A stretch of 64,000 nt of DNA from positions 62,001 to 126,000 of the forward strand of contig NZ_BAAACZ010000018.1 of the NCBI RefSeq assembly GCF_039521975.1. The letters run 5' to 3'. This stretch comes from Alkalibacillus silvisoli (lineage in GTDB: Bacteria > Bacillota > Bacilli > Bacillales > Alkalibacillaceae). Shown piece after piece: positions 42,128-51,121 of the stretch. Both the position numbers and the translations under genes were made by a program. Within the stretch, counting starts at the first letter, position 1. Every line of letters begins with the position of its first letter. Below the pieces are notes generated by a model. That model was given only the letters and a program-made list of their open reading frames with translations. It did no database searches and was not told the origin of the DNA.

Positions 42128-42238
42128 ATGGAGGAGTATAGTATTACATTTGGTACATATTTTTGGTTGTTTGTTCCAATGTTGTTAGTGGTTGTTCTTT
42201 CAGGTATTTCGTGGGTGAAGGAGCGTGACAAGTCATAA
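42128..42238 (+). CDS. Symporter small accessory protein (36 residues)
   Basis: MEEYSITFGTYFWLFVPMLL, then VVVLSGISWVKERDKS. One membrane helix, acidic start, basic cytoplasmic tail. AAGGGGGAAAA precedes ATG 42128. Its TAA overlaps the symporter ATG by one base (TAATG), so it is translated with the transporter. Small single-helix proteins are known directly upstream of sodium:solute symporter genes in Firmicutes and are annotated as symporter small accessory proteins; the function is not established. Confidence 0.7.
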   Translation: MEEYSITFGTYFWLFVPMLLVVVLSGISWVKERDKS

Positions 42239-43761
42239 TGGATACAGCGACGATTATTACATTTTTTATTTACATTTTAGGGATGCTTGTTCTAGGAATC
42301 ATTGGCTATCGCATGACGCACAACCTATCTGACTATTTCCTTGGAGGGCGTAAATTAGGACCAGGAGTCGCAGCGTTAAGTGCGGGCGCCTCTGATATGA
42401 GTAGTTGGCTAATTCTCGGTTTACCAGGTGCTATTTACTTAGCAGGTTTTGGGGAAGCTTGGATTGCTGTAGGGTTAACGCTTGGTGCGTACTTAAATTG
42501 GCAGTTTGTGGCGAAGAGATTACGAGTTTATACGGAAGTTTCAAACAATGCGATTACGTTACCTGACTTCTTAGAAAACCGTTTTCGAGATAATTCACGC
42601 CTATTAAGAAGTGCTTCTGCTGCAGTTATTTTAATCTTCTTTACCGTTTATGTTGCTTCAGGACTAGTCGGTGGAGCTGTGTTATTTAGTAGTACTTTTG
42701 GTTATGATTACATGGTAGCGTTATTAATTGGTGGAGCAGTTATTATTGTTTATACATTCCTTGGTGGATTCATTGCAGTTAGCTGGACGGACTTCATTCA
42801 AGGTACATTGATGTTTCTTGCTTTAATAGTATTACCGATTGTTACAATTACAGAATTAGGTGGATGGAACGAAACGGTTAATATTATCGGAGATCTAACG
42901 GGTGGCGACCATCTTCATATGGTGCAAGGAGTAGGTATGTTAGCGATTATCTCCTCACTAGCTTGGGGGCTAGGTTATTTCGGGCAACCTCATATATTAG
43001 CCCGTTTTATGGCGATTCGCTCTCATAAGGATGTTCCAACAGCAAGATTTATCGGGATGACTTGGATGGTCTTTTCTATATTAGGAGCTATATTTGTCGG
43101 TATTGCAGGGTTAGCTTATATCGCAACAGATGCTGTGCAATCTGAATTAGCTGAACGAGGGATGGAAACGGTTGAAGAAAATGGTCTCCTAATGCTTGCT
43201 AATGAAGAAGCTGTATTCATTGCGATGACACAGTTATTAACTCATCCTGTTGTAGCAGGTATTCTTTTAGCAGCCATTTTAGCGGCGATTATGAGTACAG
43301 TTGACTCTCAGCTACTTGTTTCATCTTCAGCTGTTGCAGAAGACTTTTACAAAGGATTCTTTAGAAAGCAGGCTTCAAACAAAGAGCTAATTTGGGTAGC
43401 AAGAATTTCAGTTGTCGTCATTGCATTAATTGCCTTAGTTATTGCAAGTGATGATACGAGTCGAGTCCTTGATCTAGTTGCGAACGCATGGGCCGGATTT
43501 GGTGCTTCATTTGGACCTATTATCCTTTTATCACTATTCTGGAAGCGCTTATCAAGAAATGGTGCTCTAGCAGGAATTATTGTAGGTGCAGTAACGGTGC
43601 TGACTTGGGAGTACATTGACCCATTCGGCGGACTATACGAAATGGTGCCAGGCTTCCTATTATCAACGATTGTCGCAATTGTTGTAAGCCTTGTTGGTTC
43701 AGGACCTAAACAAGAAGTTCAAGATGAATTTGACAAAGCGCGTGAAATTGCAAATACTTAA
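42238..43761 (+). CDS. putP: Sodium:solute symporter, PutP (sodium/proline) type
   Basis: 507 residues, about 13 helices of the LeuT-like SSS fold: LSDYFLGGRKLGPGVAALSA, GASDMSSWLILGLPGAIYLAG (Na-site helix), LPDFLENRFRDNSRLLR, YFGQPHILARFMAIRS and AAIMSTVDSQLLVSSSAVAED. These match PutP closely. Proline uptake gives osmoprotection or nitrogen supply. Translation is coupled to the small accessory peptide. Substrate choice between proline and a related solute is from family similarity. Confidence 0.9.
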   Translation: MDTATIITFFIYILGMLVLGIIGYRMTHNLSDYFLGGRKLGPGVAALSAGASDMSSWLILGLPGAIYLAGFGEAWIAVGLTLGAYLNWQFVAKRLRVYTEVSNNAITLPDFLENRFRDNSRLLRSASAAVILIFFTVYVASGLVGGAVLFSSTFGYDYMVALLIGGAVIIVYTFLGGFIAVSWTDFIQGTLMFLALIVLPIVTITELGGWNETVNIIGDLTGGDHLHMVQGVGMLAIISSLAWGLGYFGQPHILARFMAIRSHKDVPTARFIGMTWMVFSILGAIFVGIAGLAYIATDAVQSELAERGMETVEENGLLMLANEEAVFIAMTQLLTHPVVAGILLAAILAAIMSTVDSQLLVSSSAVAEDFYKGFFRKQASNKELIWVARISVVVIALIALVIASDDTSRVLDLVANAWAGFGASFGPIILLSLFWKRLSRNGALAGIIVGAVTVLTWEYIDPFGGLYEMVPGFLLSTIVAIVVSLVGSGPKQEVQDEFDKAREIANT

Positions 43762-43771
43762 ACGTAAGTGA

Positions 43772-43807
43772 AGGATCCTTCCTGCTGTATAGTGGGAGGG
43801 ATTTTTT
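43772..43807 (+). terminator. Rho-independent terminator after putP
   Basis: GGATCCTTCC and GGGAGGGATT flank an 11-base loop, followed by TTTTTC. The stem is imperfect. Confidence 0.55.
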
Positions 43808-43826
43808 CATGTTTTGTTGAGTTAAT

Positions 43827-43926
43827 TATTCAGGCGATTTTCTTGATAATCAGGCGAAATTTTAATTATTCGGGCGAAAATCATAATAATCAGGCGAACG
43901 CCCAATTATTTAGGCGTTCGCGCAAA
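43827..43926. repeat. Five degenerate 20-bp tandem units
   Basis: Units begin at 43827, 43847, 43867, 43887 and 43907, each exactly 20 bases, with consensus TAWTCAGGCGAAnnnnnAAT; positions 6-10 (mostly AGGCG) are best kept. The same consensus recurs in three units at 61803-61862. No coding or terminator role is evident. Confidence 0.7.
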
Positions 43927-44023
43927 TTTAAAGCACCTTAAGAATAAAGACTGATATGCGAGAGTGCTAATTAATGGTAATATTAAAATCTATAAAAACA
44001 GCATTAGAAAGGGAATCAACATC

Positions 44024-44650
44024 ATGATGGCAAGTGGACATCAAGCTATGGGGTTAACTTGGGGAGTAGCGGCGATTACTTTTTCGCATCTACTTCCTAT
44101 TGAAATAAATGGCAAAAATGAAACAATTCTTTTTATCATCATCGTCATGATCGGAGCACTGCTTCCTGATATGGATTCGAAATCGTCAAAACTAGGTCGT
44201 TATGCGTATCCAATCGCCATAAGTGTCATGATTCTAGTAGGAATACTCTACATATGGCAGCCAAAGCAATTTTGGACGTTGATTGACGAAGAGCTCACAT
44301 TCGTTTTAGCCACTATGGTTCCAGTGTTTTTCGTGTTAAGCTCACACCGAACATGGACGCACTCAATCGTGTTTTTAGGACTAGTGGTGATGTATTTATC
44401 GTTAGTGGGTTCATGGATGATGATTCCAGATTATTTACAATACGGCTTAATGATCGGGATCGGATCACATATTTTCGGAGACTTTTTAACAAGGCGAGGC
44501 GTCCCTTTACTATATCCATTTAGCAAGCGCAATTTTCGTTTTCTATTTTCTTTCAGGACAGGCTCTGCTGCTGAGAGGTTTGTAGTAATTGGACTTATCG
44601 TAATTAACATTTGGCTGTTAATTGAAGTAGGTATAACTATAGTCAACTAA
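44024..44650 (+). CDS. Membrane-bound metal-dependent hydrolase (YdjM/DUF457 family)
   Basis: 208 residues from ATG 44024 (MMASGHQAMGLTWG), which follows GAAAGGG; the frame continues 60 bases upstream without a ribosome binding site. Features of the family: an early His (GHQAMG), GALLPDMDSKSSKLGR with the acidic metal-site pair, SSHRTWTHSIVFLG and IGSHIFGDFLTRRGVPLLYPF, interspersed with about five helices. Members are predicted zinc-dependent membrane hydrolases; the real substrate is unknown. Confidence 0.8.
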   Translation: MMASGHQAMGLTWGVAAITFSHLLPIEINGKNETILFIIIVMIGALLPDMDSKSSKLGRYAYPIAISVMILVGILYIWQPKQFWTLIDEELTFVLATMVPVFFVLSSHRTWTHSIVFLGLVVMYLSLVGSWMMIPDYLQYGLMIGIGSHIFGDFLTRRGVPLLYPFSKRNFRFLFSFRTGSAAERFVVIGLIVINIWLLIEVGITIVN

Positions 44651-44675
44651 CCTAAAAAAGTAAAGAAAGCGCACA

Positions 44676-45629
44676 TCAATGCTTGCTTCCTTTATTTATA
44701 AATAATAAAAGTTGAGTGACAATCGCTAAGATCGGCAGTTCCAATAAAGGTCCAATTACTAAAACTAATGCTATTAAAGGTTGGTCAGAAAATGCAGTCA
44801 TAGCGATCGCTAAAGCAATAGGTGAGTTCCGAGCTAATGTCGTTAAACTTAGACTAGCTCGATCTGAATAGGAAAACTTCATGGAACGTCCGACCTTTTG
44901 TCCGACGATAAAATTAATAACAAAAAACAAAAGAATAGGAAGTGTTATTTGCCATAACAAACTTAAGTTATCCATCAATAATTGCCCTTGAGAAGCAAAC
45001 ATAGCAATGATCGCAAGGCTTAGAAAGATTATAGGGTACACACTTAACTTAGAGATGAAGTCGTCTTTTAAATGTTGTTTATTTCTAAATAGCTTTTTCG
45101 TTATTAGTGCCAATATTAATGGAATGACTAAAACAATTAAAACACTTTCTACTAGAAACCCTAGTTCTACAACTCCAGTAGCTCCACCAAATACTAGAAG
45201 ATAAAAAGGGAGCAATATGACTTGTAAGAATAAATTTAAAGGTAAAATCACAGTTGATAGAGCAACATTACCTTTAGCTATTCCTGTAAAGATTAAATAC
45301 CAGTCCGTGCATGGAGTTACCATTAGCATAATAAACCCAATGTATAAAGCTGGATGATCACTTAAAAATACCATTGCTAAAAGCCAAGCTAAAACAGGCG
45401 TCCAAATGAAATTAATCATAACTGAAGTATATGTAAACTTGATGTTTCTAAAAGATTTCTTAATTTCTTCGGTGGGAATTTGTAAGAAAGTAATATATAA
45501 CATGGCTACTAATAAAGGAATAATAAAACTTTCTGCATTATCTCTTACCAGCTCGAATTGTCCTATACCTAAACCAATAACCACTGCTAAAAAGATGATA
45601 AGAGAGTATAACTTTTCTAATAAGTTCAT
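44676..45629 (-). CDS. Bile acid:sodium symporter/ACR3-like permease, possible arsenite exporter
   Basis: 317 residues, about ten helices in the BASS/ACR3 arrangement: FIIPLLVAMLYITFLQIP, NFIWTPVLAWLLAMVFL, MLMVTPCTDWYLIFTGIAKG (conserved Cys at the crossover region) and LARNSPIALAIAMTAF. ACR3 proteins export arsenite or antimonite. No arsR or arsC lies nearby, so arsenic resistance is only a possibility. The start is ATG 45629 or GTG 45632; neither has a strong ribosome binding site. Confidence 0.72.
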   Translation of the reverse strand: MNLLEKLYSLIIFLAVVIGLGIGQFELVRDNAESFIIPLLVAMLYITFLQIPTEEIKKSFRNIKFTYTSVMINFIWTPVLAWLLAMVFLSDHPALYIGFIMLMVTPCTDWYLIFTGIAKGNVALSTVILPLNLFLQVILLPFYLLVFGGATGVVELGFLVESVLIVLVIPLILALITKKLFRNKQHLKDDFISKLSVYPIIFLSLAIIAMFASQGQLLMDNLSLLWQITLPILLFFVINFIVGQKVGRSMKFSYSDRASLSLTTLARNSPIALAIAMTAFSDQPLIALVLVIGPLLELPILAIVTQLLLFINKGSKH

Positions 45630-45819
45630 CACATATCACAGCCTATAAGGAAGTTTGTACACACATAAATTTAGCATAATTCTAATTAATTGGCTTGTCT
45701 ACTTCTAGAAGTAAACCTAGCCTTTTTAGTACAAGGGTGAATTAGATCAAGCAGGAAAAGACAAATGATGAATCGAATATAGGGTTAAAAGTCTATATAA
45801 AGGAGTTGCCATTTCGTGT

Positions 45820-46656
45820 ATGGAATATTTAAGTAGACATAAAGATAGAGATTTAGAGTTACCAGGCTATCAGAAGGTATTAAAAGAAGCGATTGAACAA
45901 GATTTGTTAAAAGGTGAGAATGTTCTTGGTGTATTTTATGGTGGTTCGATTGGAAATGAGAACACAGACTTATACTCGGATCTAGACCTTCGAATTGTCG
46001 TATCACCTGAGCATTTTTTTGAGTTTGTATCTAATAAAAAGAATCGTCCTAAGAATTGGGGTAACGTGTTATTTTACGAAGATCCAGGTCCAAATCTACC
46101 GTTCACAGTCGCGCACTTTGATTGTTTTGTAAAAGTCGACATATTTTACTTCGAACCTGAACAACTGAAGCCGTCCGTCTGGCTACAAAATATTCATATC
46201 GCTTACGACCCCAATGGAATATTAGCAGAAGTTTTGGATGAATCTTTGAAAATTGTTTATAAACCATCAATAGAGGAAGTTGAAGATTGGCGTAATAAGT
46301 TTTTGGCTCATTTTCATGAATCGTACCGCCGAGTCATGAGAGGAGAATACTATTATGCACTAAATTGTATCGACTCTATGAGGCATATGGTTGTATCAGG
46401 GTGGTATATGAAGCAAGGCATTCAACCCAATACGATAGGCGATTGGTCAAAATATGAAGGCGAAAGAAGCGAGTTAGATAGTTGGCAACAGTCTTTGTTA
46501 GAAGGTTGGGAGTGTGGACGTAGTAAAAAGGAAATGATGACGGTGAGAAGAAGTTTAGTTGAAGAATTTAAGAATGTTCATAACGTTCTATGTGATCAAA
46601 TAGAGGTTAATGAAGAGTCCGAGTTAATAGATAGAATAATAAACATGGCGATTTAG
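45820..46656 (+). CDS. Nucleotidyltransferase-fold protein, aminoglycoside adenylyltransferase-like
   Basis: 278 residues. The motif GVFYGGSIGNENTDLYSDLDLR (about 38-59) is the GS...DxD metal site of polymerase-beta-like nucleotidyltransferases; VKVDIFYFEPE carries the third Asp. The helical C-terminal half (GEYYYALNCIDSMRHMVVSG) is like that of kanamycin/streptomycin-type adenylyltransferases. Most uncharacterised chromosomal members have unknown substrates, so resistance is not implied. AAAGGAG lies 15 or more bases upstream, so an alternative upstream start such as ATT is possible. Confidence 0.72.
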   Translation: MEYLSRHKDRDLELPGYQKVLKEAIEQDLLKGENVLGVFYGGSIGNENTDLYSDLDLRIVVSPEHFFEFVSNKKNRPKNWGNVLFYEDPGPNLPFTVAHFDCFVKVDIFYFEPEQLKPSVWLQNIHIAYDPNGILAEVLDESLKIVYKPSIEEVEDWRNKFLAHFHESYRRVMRGEYYYALNCIDSMRHMVVSGWYMKQGIQPNTIGDWSKYEGERSELDSWQQSLLEGWECGRSKKEMMTVRRSLVEEFKNVHNVLCDQIEVNEESELIDRIINMAI

Positions 46657-46698
46657 TACATGCCATAAGCAGATTAGTTAAGAGGGTGTGAAAATAGT

Positions 46699-47130
46699 AT
46701 GAATACCAAGGGGTTAATATATGCTGCTAATATGACTAACATACTAGCAAAAGAGGTTCCTGAAAGTTGTTGGGATCTTAAATTAGTAACAGAATTAGGC
46801 ACATTGAGAAAACTCTTTACTCATATGATTCGGGTAAGGGATGTTTATCGTGATGGTCTGAAAACTGGAATAATTCAATTTCCTGGAGAATTACCCCTTA
46901 ATGAAAGTAGTATAACTTATGAATTAGAACGGAGTACAGACGAATTAGTAGCTGAATTTAAACAGGCAAAATTTGAATCCATAAAAATGGGCCCAGGTGA
47001 CCTAACTACAATGGAATTATTAGCTACAGCTATACAACATGAAGGCATTCACCAAGGGCAATACGCTGTAGCGTTTAAACAATCAGGACTAACGTTACCT
47101 AAACAGTGGGTTCAAGATTGGCGTATGTAA
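46699..47130 (+). CDS. DinB-family four-helix protein
   Basis: 143 residues of the DinB/YfiT metal-binding four-helix bundle: LRKLFTHMIRVRDVYRDGL with the first His and HEGIHQGQYAVAFKQ with the paired His residues of the metal site, ending in the typical LPKQWVQDWRM. Such proteins are thiol- or metal-dependent transferases of poorly known function. Follows the nucleotidyltransferase by 42 bases with its own AGAGGGTG site. Confidence 0.8.
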   Translation: MNTKGLIYAANMTNILAKEVPESCWDLKLVTELGTLRKLFTHMIRVRDVYRDGLKTGIIQFPGELPLNESSITYELERSTDELVAEFKQAKFESIKMGPGDLTTMELLATAIQHEGIHQGQYAVAFKQSGLTLPKQWVQDWRM

Positions 47131-47239
47131 TGAAAAATACGAAAATTTAGTTTTCAAGGAAATTCCCCCTCCAAAAACAAAAATTGGAATTTTGATCTAT
47201 CCCCCTTCATATGCATTTTGTATGTAGGGAGTGACTGAT

Positions 47240-48718
47240 ATGAATGAAACAAATTTTTATAACCATAGAAGTCTGTCTTATCCTAGTGATTTGTTGTCCA
47301 TTATTAGAACTGGGTTAAGAAAAACCACCAACCCTAAAAGAATTGTCATTATAGGGGCAGGAATGGCAGGGTTAGTAAGTGCTTCACTGTTAAAAGCAGC
47401 CGGCCATACTGTTACTATTTTAGAAGGTAACGACCGAATTGGCGGAAGAATTTATACGATGCGCGCCCCCTTTACGCAGGGGTTATACTTTGACGTGGGA
47501 GCGATGCGATTTCCTAACACTCACGAATTACTATTCGAATACATTCATCAATTTAAATTACCATTAAATAAATTTATAGGTGAAACGGATCTCTACTACG
47601 TAAATGGAATCCAAGTGACGGCTGATTATTACAAGGAAAATCCAAGTATCCTAAACTTTCCGTTAGCACCTCATGAAGAGGGAAGAACAGCTCATGAATT
47701 ATTGGCATTTGCCGTCCGCCCCGTTTTAAATTTATTTGAAAAAGCTGGGCCCGAAGAACAAAAAAGGCTGAAACAGCAGTTTGATCATTATTCATTTGAT
47801 AATTTTCTAAGATTTAACCCGTTAGGTCCCTCACTCTCTCCTGAAGCTATTCGGAAGGTTAAAGTGTTATTAGGTGTTGAGGCTTTTCCTGAATTATCAT
47901 TTGTATCTATTCTCCTTAACATTGTTCAGCCAATTTTTGAAGAGGAATTAGAGTTTTATGAGATTATAGGGGGGAATGACAGGTTACCTTACTCATTTTT
48001 ACCTCAGCTTAATGAGAATATATTATTTAACCAAAAAGTACATCAGATTACCCAAAATGAAGAAGGGGTGTCCATAATAGCGCGGGATCAATCAACTAAC
48101 ACCTATCAAACATTCCAAGGGGATTATACGATTGTAACCATTCCCTATTCAGTGTTGCAATTCATTGACATTGAACCTCATGATTCTTTTTCTTTTTATA
48201 AATGGAAAGCGCTGAGAGAGATTAATTATGAATCTTCCGTCAAAGTTGGTCTAGAGTTTGAGTCAAGGTTTTGGGAGAAAATAGGGATAAGCAATGTCAT
48301 CTCCGACTTACCGTTTCGATATATATACGGTCTTAGTCCTAATATTGGAGAAGGAGGGCCTGGCATTTTGCTTGCGAGTTATAGCTGGGGAAGCAATGCA
48401 GATTTGTGGAGTGCCCTTCCAGAAGAAGAGCGAATCCGTAAAGTGTTGCAACAACTGTATAAAATTTATGGCGATGAAGTTTACCGAAAGTTTTCTAGAG
48501 GTGCTTCATATAGCTGGGGGCACAATCAGTTCTCGGGAGGTTGTTTCACTTTATTCGCCCCAAATCAATTCTCAAATTTCTCAGATCACCTCCATTTACC
48601 AGAAGGTCGTGTTCACTTTGCAGGCGAACATACCTCATCTTTCAATGGATGGGTAGAAGGCGCAATTGAATCTGGCATTCGAGCTGCACATGAGGTTAAT
48701 GAAAGGAATGACTCATAA
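47240..48718 (+). CDS. Flavin-dependent amine oxidase (L-amino-acid oxidase-like)
   Basis: 492 residues from ATG 47240 (AGGGAGTG 6-8 bases upstream; GTG 47231 lies inside it). FAD motif RIVIIGAGMAGLVSASLLKAAG with EGNDRIGGRIYTM, substrate-side VGAMRFPNTHELL with the Arg that binds carboxylate in L-amino-acid oxidases, and C-terminal GRVHFAGEHTSSFNGWVEGAIESGIRAA. Flavin monoamine/L-amino-acid oxidases deaminate amino acids with oxygen. An aromatic substrate would link it to the phenylalanine block, but nothing here proves that. Confidence 0.85.
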   Translation: MNETNFYNHRSLSYPSDLLSIIRTGLRKTTNPKRIVIIGAGMAGLVSASLLKAAGHTVTILEGNDRIGGRIYTMRAPFTQGLYFDVGAMRFPNTHELLFEYIHQFKLPLNKFIGETDLYYVNGIQVTADYYKENPSILNFPLAPHEEGRTAHELLAFAVRPVLNLFEKAGPEEQKRLKQQFDHYSFDNFLRFNPLGPSLSPEAIRKVKVLLGVEAFPELSFVSILLNIVQPIFEEELEFYEIIGGNDRLPYSFLPQLNENILFNQKVHQITQNEEGVSIIARDQSTNTYQTFQGDYTIVTIPYSVLQFIDIEPHDSFSFYKWKALREINYESSVKVGLEFESRFWEKIGISNVISDLPFRYIYGLSPNIGEGGPGILLASYSWGSNADLWSALPEEERIRKVLQQLYKIYGDEVYRKFSRGASYSWGHNQFSGGCFTLFAPNQFSNFSDHLHLPEGRVHFAGEHTSSFNGWVEGAIESGIRAAHEVNERNDS

Positions 48719-48744
48719 ACGTACTTTCTTTTTAAGTGAAATAA

Positions 48745-49041
48745 CTAAAACAACGGCTCTTCTTCGTTGCTCAGTTCCATATACTTATAGTAAGTGAAGA
48801 AAAGAATTGGGATCAATACAAGCCACGCACTAAACACCCACCAAGGTGAAATGTCGAATAGGTTGAGCAAAAGTGATAGTGGGATGAAAAACGTTACAAG
48901 ACTAAACTTTTTTCTCGTTTGTTTTGATACAAATTGATTCCCTCCGCAATGCGGGCATGTCATGCGTGTGTCTAAAACAAATGAACTTTTCATCGTTTCT
49001 TTCATAGTCCATGTCGTTGAGCAGCTTTGGCAAGTTGGCAT
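48745..49041 (-). CDS. TIGR04104-type zinc-finger membrane protein
   Basis: 98 residues. Two CxxC pairs about 20 residues apart (CQSC at 4-7, CPHC at 29-32) form the cxxc_20_cxxc zinc ribbon, followed by two hydrophobic helices (FSLVTFFIPLSLLLNLF and WWVFSAWLVLIPILFF) and an acidic tail. Known as a small Bacillales-restricted family without assigned function. It lies 12 bases after the NERD helicase gene on the same strand, so both may be co-transcribed. Confidence 0.82.
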   Translation of the reverse strand: MPTCQSCSTTWTMKETMKSSFVLDTRMTCPHCGGNQFVSKQTRKKFSLVTFFIPLSLLLNLFDISPWWVFSAWLVLIPILFFTYYKYMELSNEEEPLF

Positions 49042-49053
49042 AACCTCAACTCC

Positions 49054-50970
49054 TTAACCAGATTGTTGGTCTTTTGAATTTTGTTGCTCCTCTTTCACCC
49101 CATCTAAATACTGTGTAAAAACTGATTCACCAGAATAAGACAAGCATAAGTACTTGTGTGCTCTCGTCATGGCGATATAAAGGAGAGCGGCTTCGCGGTT
49201 TTCGTCTTCCACTAAGTGAAAAGGCATTTGATCAATGCTGACAATAAAAACAGCTTGAAAGTCGAGCCCTTTACTCGATTCAATGGTGCTGATCTTAACT
49301 TTATTATCATCTTTTGCGTAGTTGCGCTTTGCCTTAGCATTTTCACTAATCCAATAATGAGGTATGTCATGGCTTTGTAGTTTATGCTTAATAGCACCAA
49401 TATAGTTTTGGTCTGATGTCCATTTAACCCGGTACAATATAACCATCTCACTGAATGGGATGTTATGTTCTTTGTTTAGCTTATCAATCACTCTAGATAC
49501 TTGGTCCATTTCATCTGTGAAGCGGTTAGCTTTATGAATGTAAGGCTCTGGTCCTTTTCTTGGTGTTGTTTTTGGTGCAATAATTTCCCCTTCGAATTCT
49601 TGCTCAGCGACCTTGTTACTTAAACTAGAGTTATGCCTATAAAAATCCCAAGCAAACCGGACAATTTGTTGCGTGTTTCGGTAATTGATTGATAAAATCT
49701 TCGAGCGGCCTTGAAAGCTTAGCCCAGTATCCTCAACATAGCTTCTTTTACGTTTGTAAATATTTTGTGCACGGTCTTCTACGAGTAATAGAGATTGCGT
49801 TGTCGGATTTAATAGATGACTAACAAGGTTCAACCACTCTTGCTCAAAGTCTTGCCCCTCATCAATTAAAATCGCATCGTACTTTTTCATCAGTTGGTTA
49901 TTGTCCTTCAAAGAGTTAATTAAACTAGGAATCTGTTCATCTTTAATTTTAAAATGGTTGTATAAGAAAGAATGAAAGTTATACACTTCAATATTCCCAA
50001 ATGACTCTACTTCAGATTGGTCATGATCAAACAACGAACCTTGATCTCCTTCACTTTCAAGCTCCGTGACTTTAATATCAATCAATTGTTTCAAATAGTT
50101 AGCTAATGAAATGTTATAGCACAAGATTAAAATATTCCAATCAGGGTTCTCACGCGCTAAAAGAGCGGCTCTAGTCGCTAAGATGAGCGTTTTACCACTG
50201 CCAGCTACCCCGCGAATTAAGCGGTTTTTATCGCCTAAGTTTTTAGCGTAATTCTCTTGGTGAATATCCATCGTTTTTAAGTTGTGCATAGAAAGTAAAA
50301 TTTGATCTTGGTGAGGGGCAGGCTGTTTAAACTCTCCACTAATTCGCACTTCAGGGAATAGCTTGTGACGAATGGCATCAATGTCAGCTTTGGATAAAGG
50401 CTCTCTTAGACGGAAGTTAATTTTAAACATGTTCATTAACTTCTCGATTAAAACTTCCTCAGAGAAATTCTCATGATCAGGGTCAATCTCATCACGACCT
50501 AAACAAAACTGAGGGTCGATCACAGAATATAATTGTTCTCGTGATAATTGCGACGTATTTAAACGTGAAAAAACAGCCCCATAACCACATGGAAACTTTA
50601 AGTTATGTTTGTTTTTTCCTTCTGATTGGATTAAGTGACTGTCCTTCTTTAAATGATTCATCAAATGGAACGTGAACTCTTCAGCCTTCTTGTAAGGATT
50701 TTTCTCCATAGCTTGTTGCTGGTTCCGCCCGAAGATTAACCACTCATCCTTGTTTGCTTTTACAATCGTATTTAACGTCCAATCCTTTACTTCTATAACA
50801 ATAACACCTAAGTCAGGCCCAATTATGACAAAGTCAGGCCTTCTCCCGTGGATCTCAGGCTCAAAATAAACAATATAATCCTCAGGTAGATATTCTTTTA
50901 ATGTATTAAACAAGGTTCGCTCTCCAGAAGTTGCTGTTCGTCTAATCGTTTCGGGTACAGTTAGCGCCAT
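49054..50970 (-). CDS. NERD-domain superfamily I helicase (UvrD-like)
   Basis: 638 residues. N-terminal NERD nuclease-related domain (about 14-120: TSGERTLFNTLKEYLP, PDFVIIGPDLGVIVIEVKDW with the PD...ExK pattern). Helicase core: Walker A RGVAGSGKTLIL near 257, Walker B AILIDEGQDFEQEW near 370, LLLVEDRAQNIYKRK, and C-terminal motifs TIESSKGLDFQAVFI and LYIAMTRAHKYL. ATG 50970 follows AGGTGA; the GTG at 50979 overlaps it. NERD-UvrD proteins are linked to DNA processing and often to defence islands. It is divergent from another large helicase gene. Confidence 0.9.
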   Translation of the reverse strand: MALTVPETIRRTATSGERTLFNTLKEYLPEDYIVYFEPEIHGRRPDFVIIGPDLGVIVIEVKDWTLNTIVKANKDEWLIFGRNQQQAMEKNPYKKAEEFTFHLMNHLKKDSHLIQSEGKNKHNLKFPCGYGAVFSRLNTSQLSREQLYSVIDPQFCLGRDEIDPDHENFSEEVLIEKLMNMFKINFRLREPLSKADIDAIRHKLFPEVRISGEFKQPAPHQDQILLSMHNLKTMDIHQENYAKNLGDKNRLIRGVAGSGKTLILATRAALLARENPDWNILILCYNISLANYLKQLIDIKVTELESEGDQGSLFDHDQSEVESFGNIEVYNFHSFLYNHFKIKDEQIPSLINSLKDNNQLMKKYDAILIDEGQDFEQEWLNLVSHLLNPTTQSLLLVEDRAQNIYKRKRSYVEDTGLSFQGRSKILSINYRNTQQIVRFAWDFYRHNSSLSNKVAEQEFEGEIIAPKTTPRKGPEPYIHKANRFTDEMDQVSRVIDKLNKEHNIPFSEMVILYRVKWTSDQNYIGAIKHKLQSHDIPHYWISENAKAKRNYAKDDNKVKISTIESSKGLDFQAVFIVSIDQMPFHLVEDENREAALLYIAMTRAHKYLCLSYSGESVFTQYLDGVKEEQQNSKDQQSG

Positions 50971-51121
50971 GATCGTCACCTACAAGTTTTTGTTGACGTT
51001 AGTTTAACATATTTTGCTGCTAAATCACTTTAAAAGTGTAAAAAATGGGGATTTTATCTTGGTTGATTAGTTTTGATATAATGGCTGTAATCAATTATGC
51101 ATGTGAAAAGGTGGTGGCGGT

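Noticed and set aside
44653..44700. Terminator for the ACR3-like gene
   Set aside because: The stem is imperfect and overlaps the coding end; not convincing enough to list as a feature.
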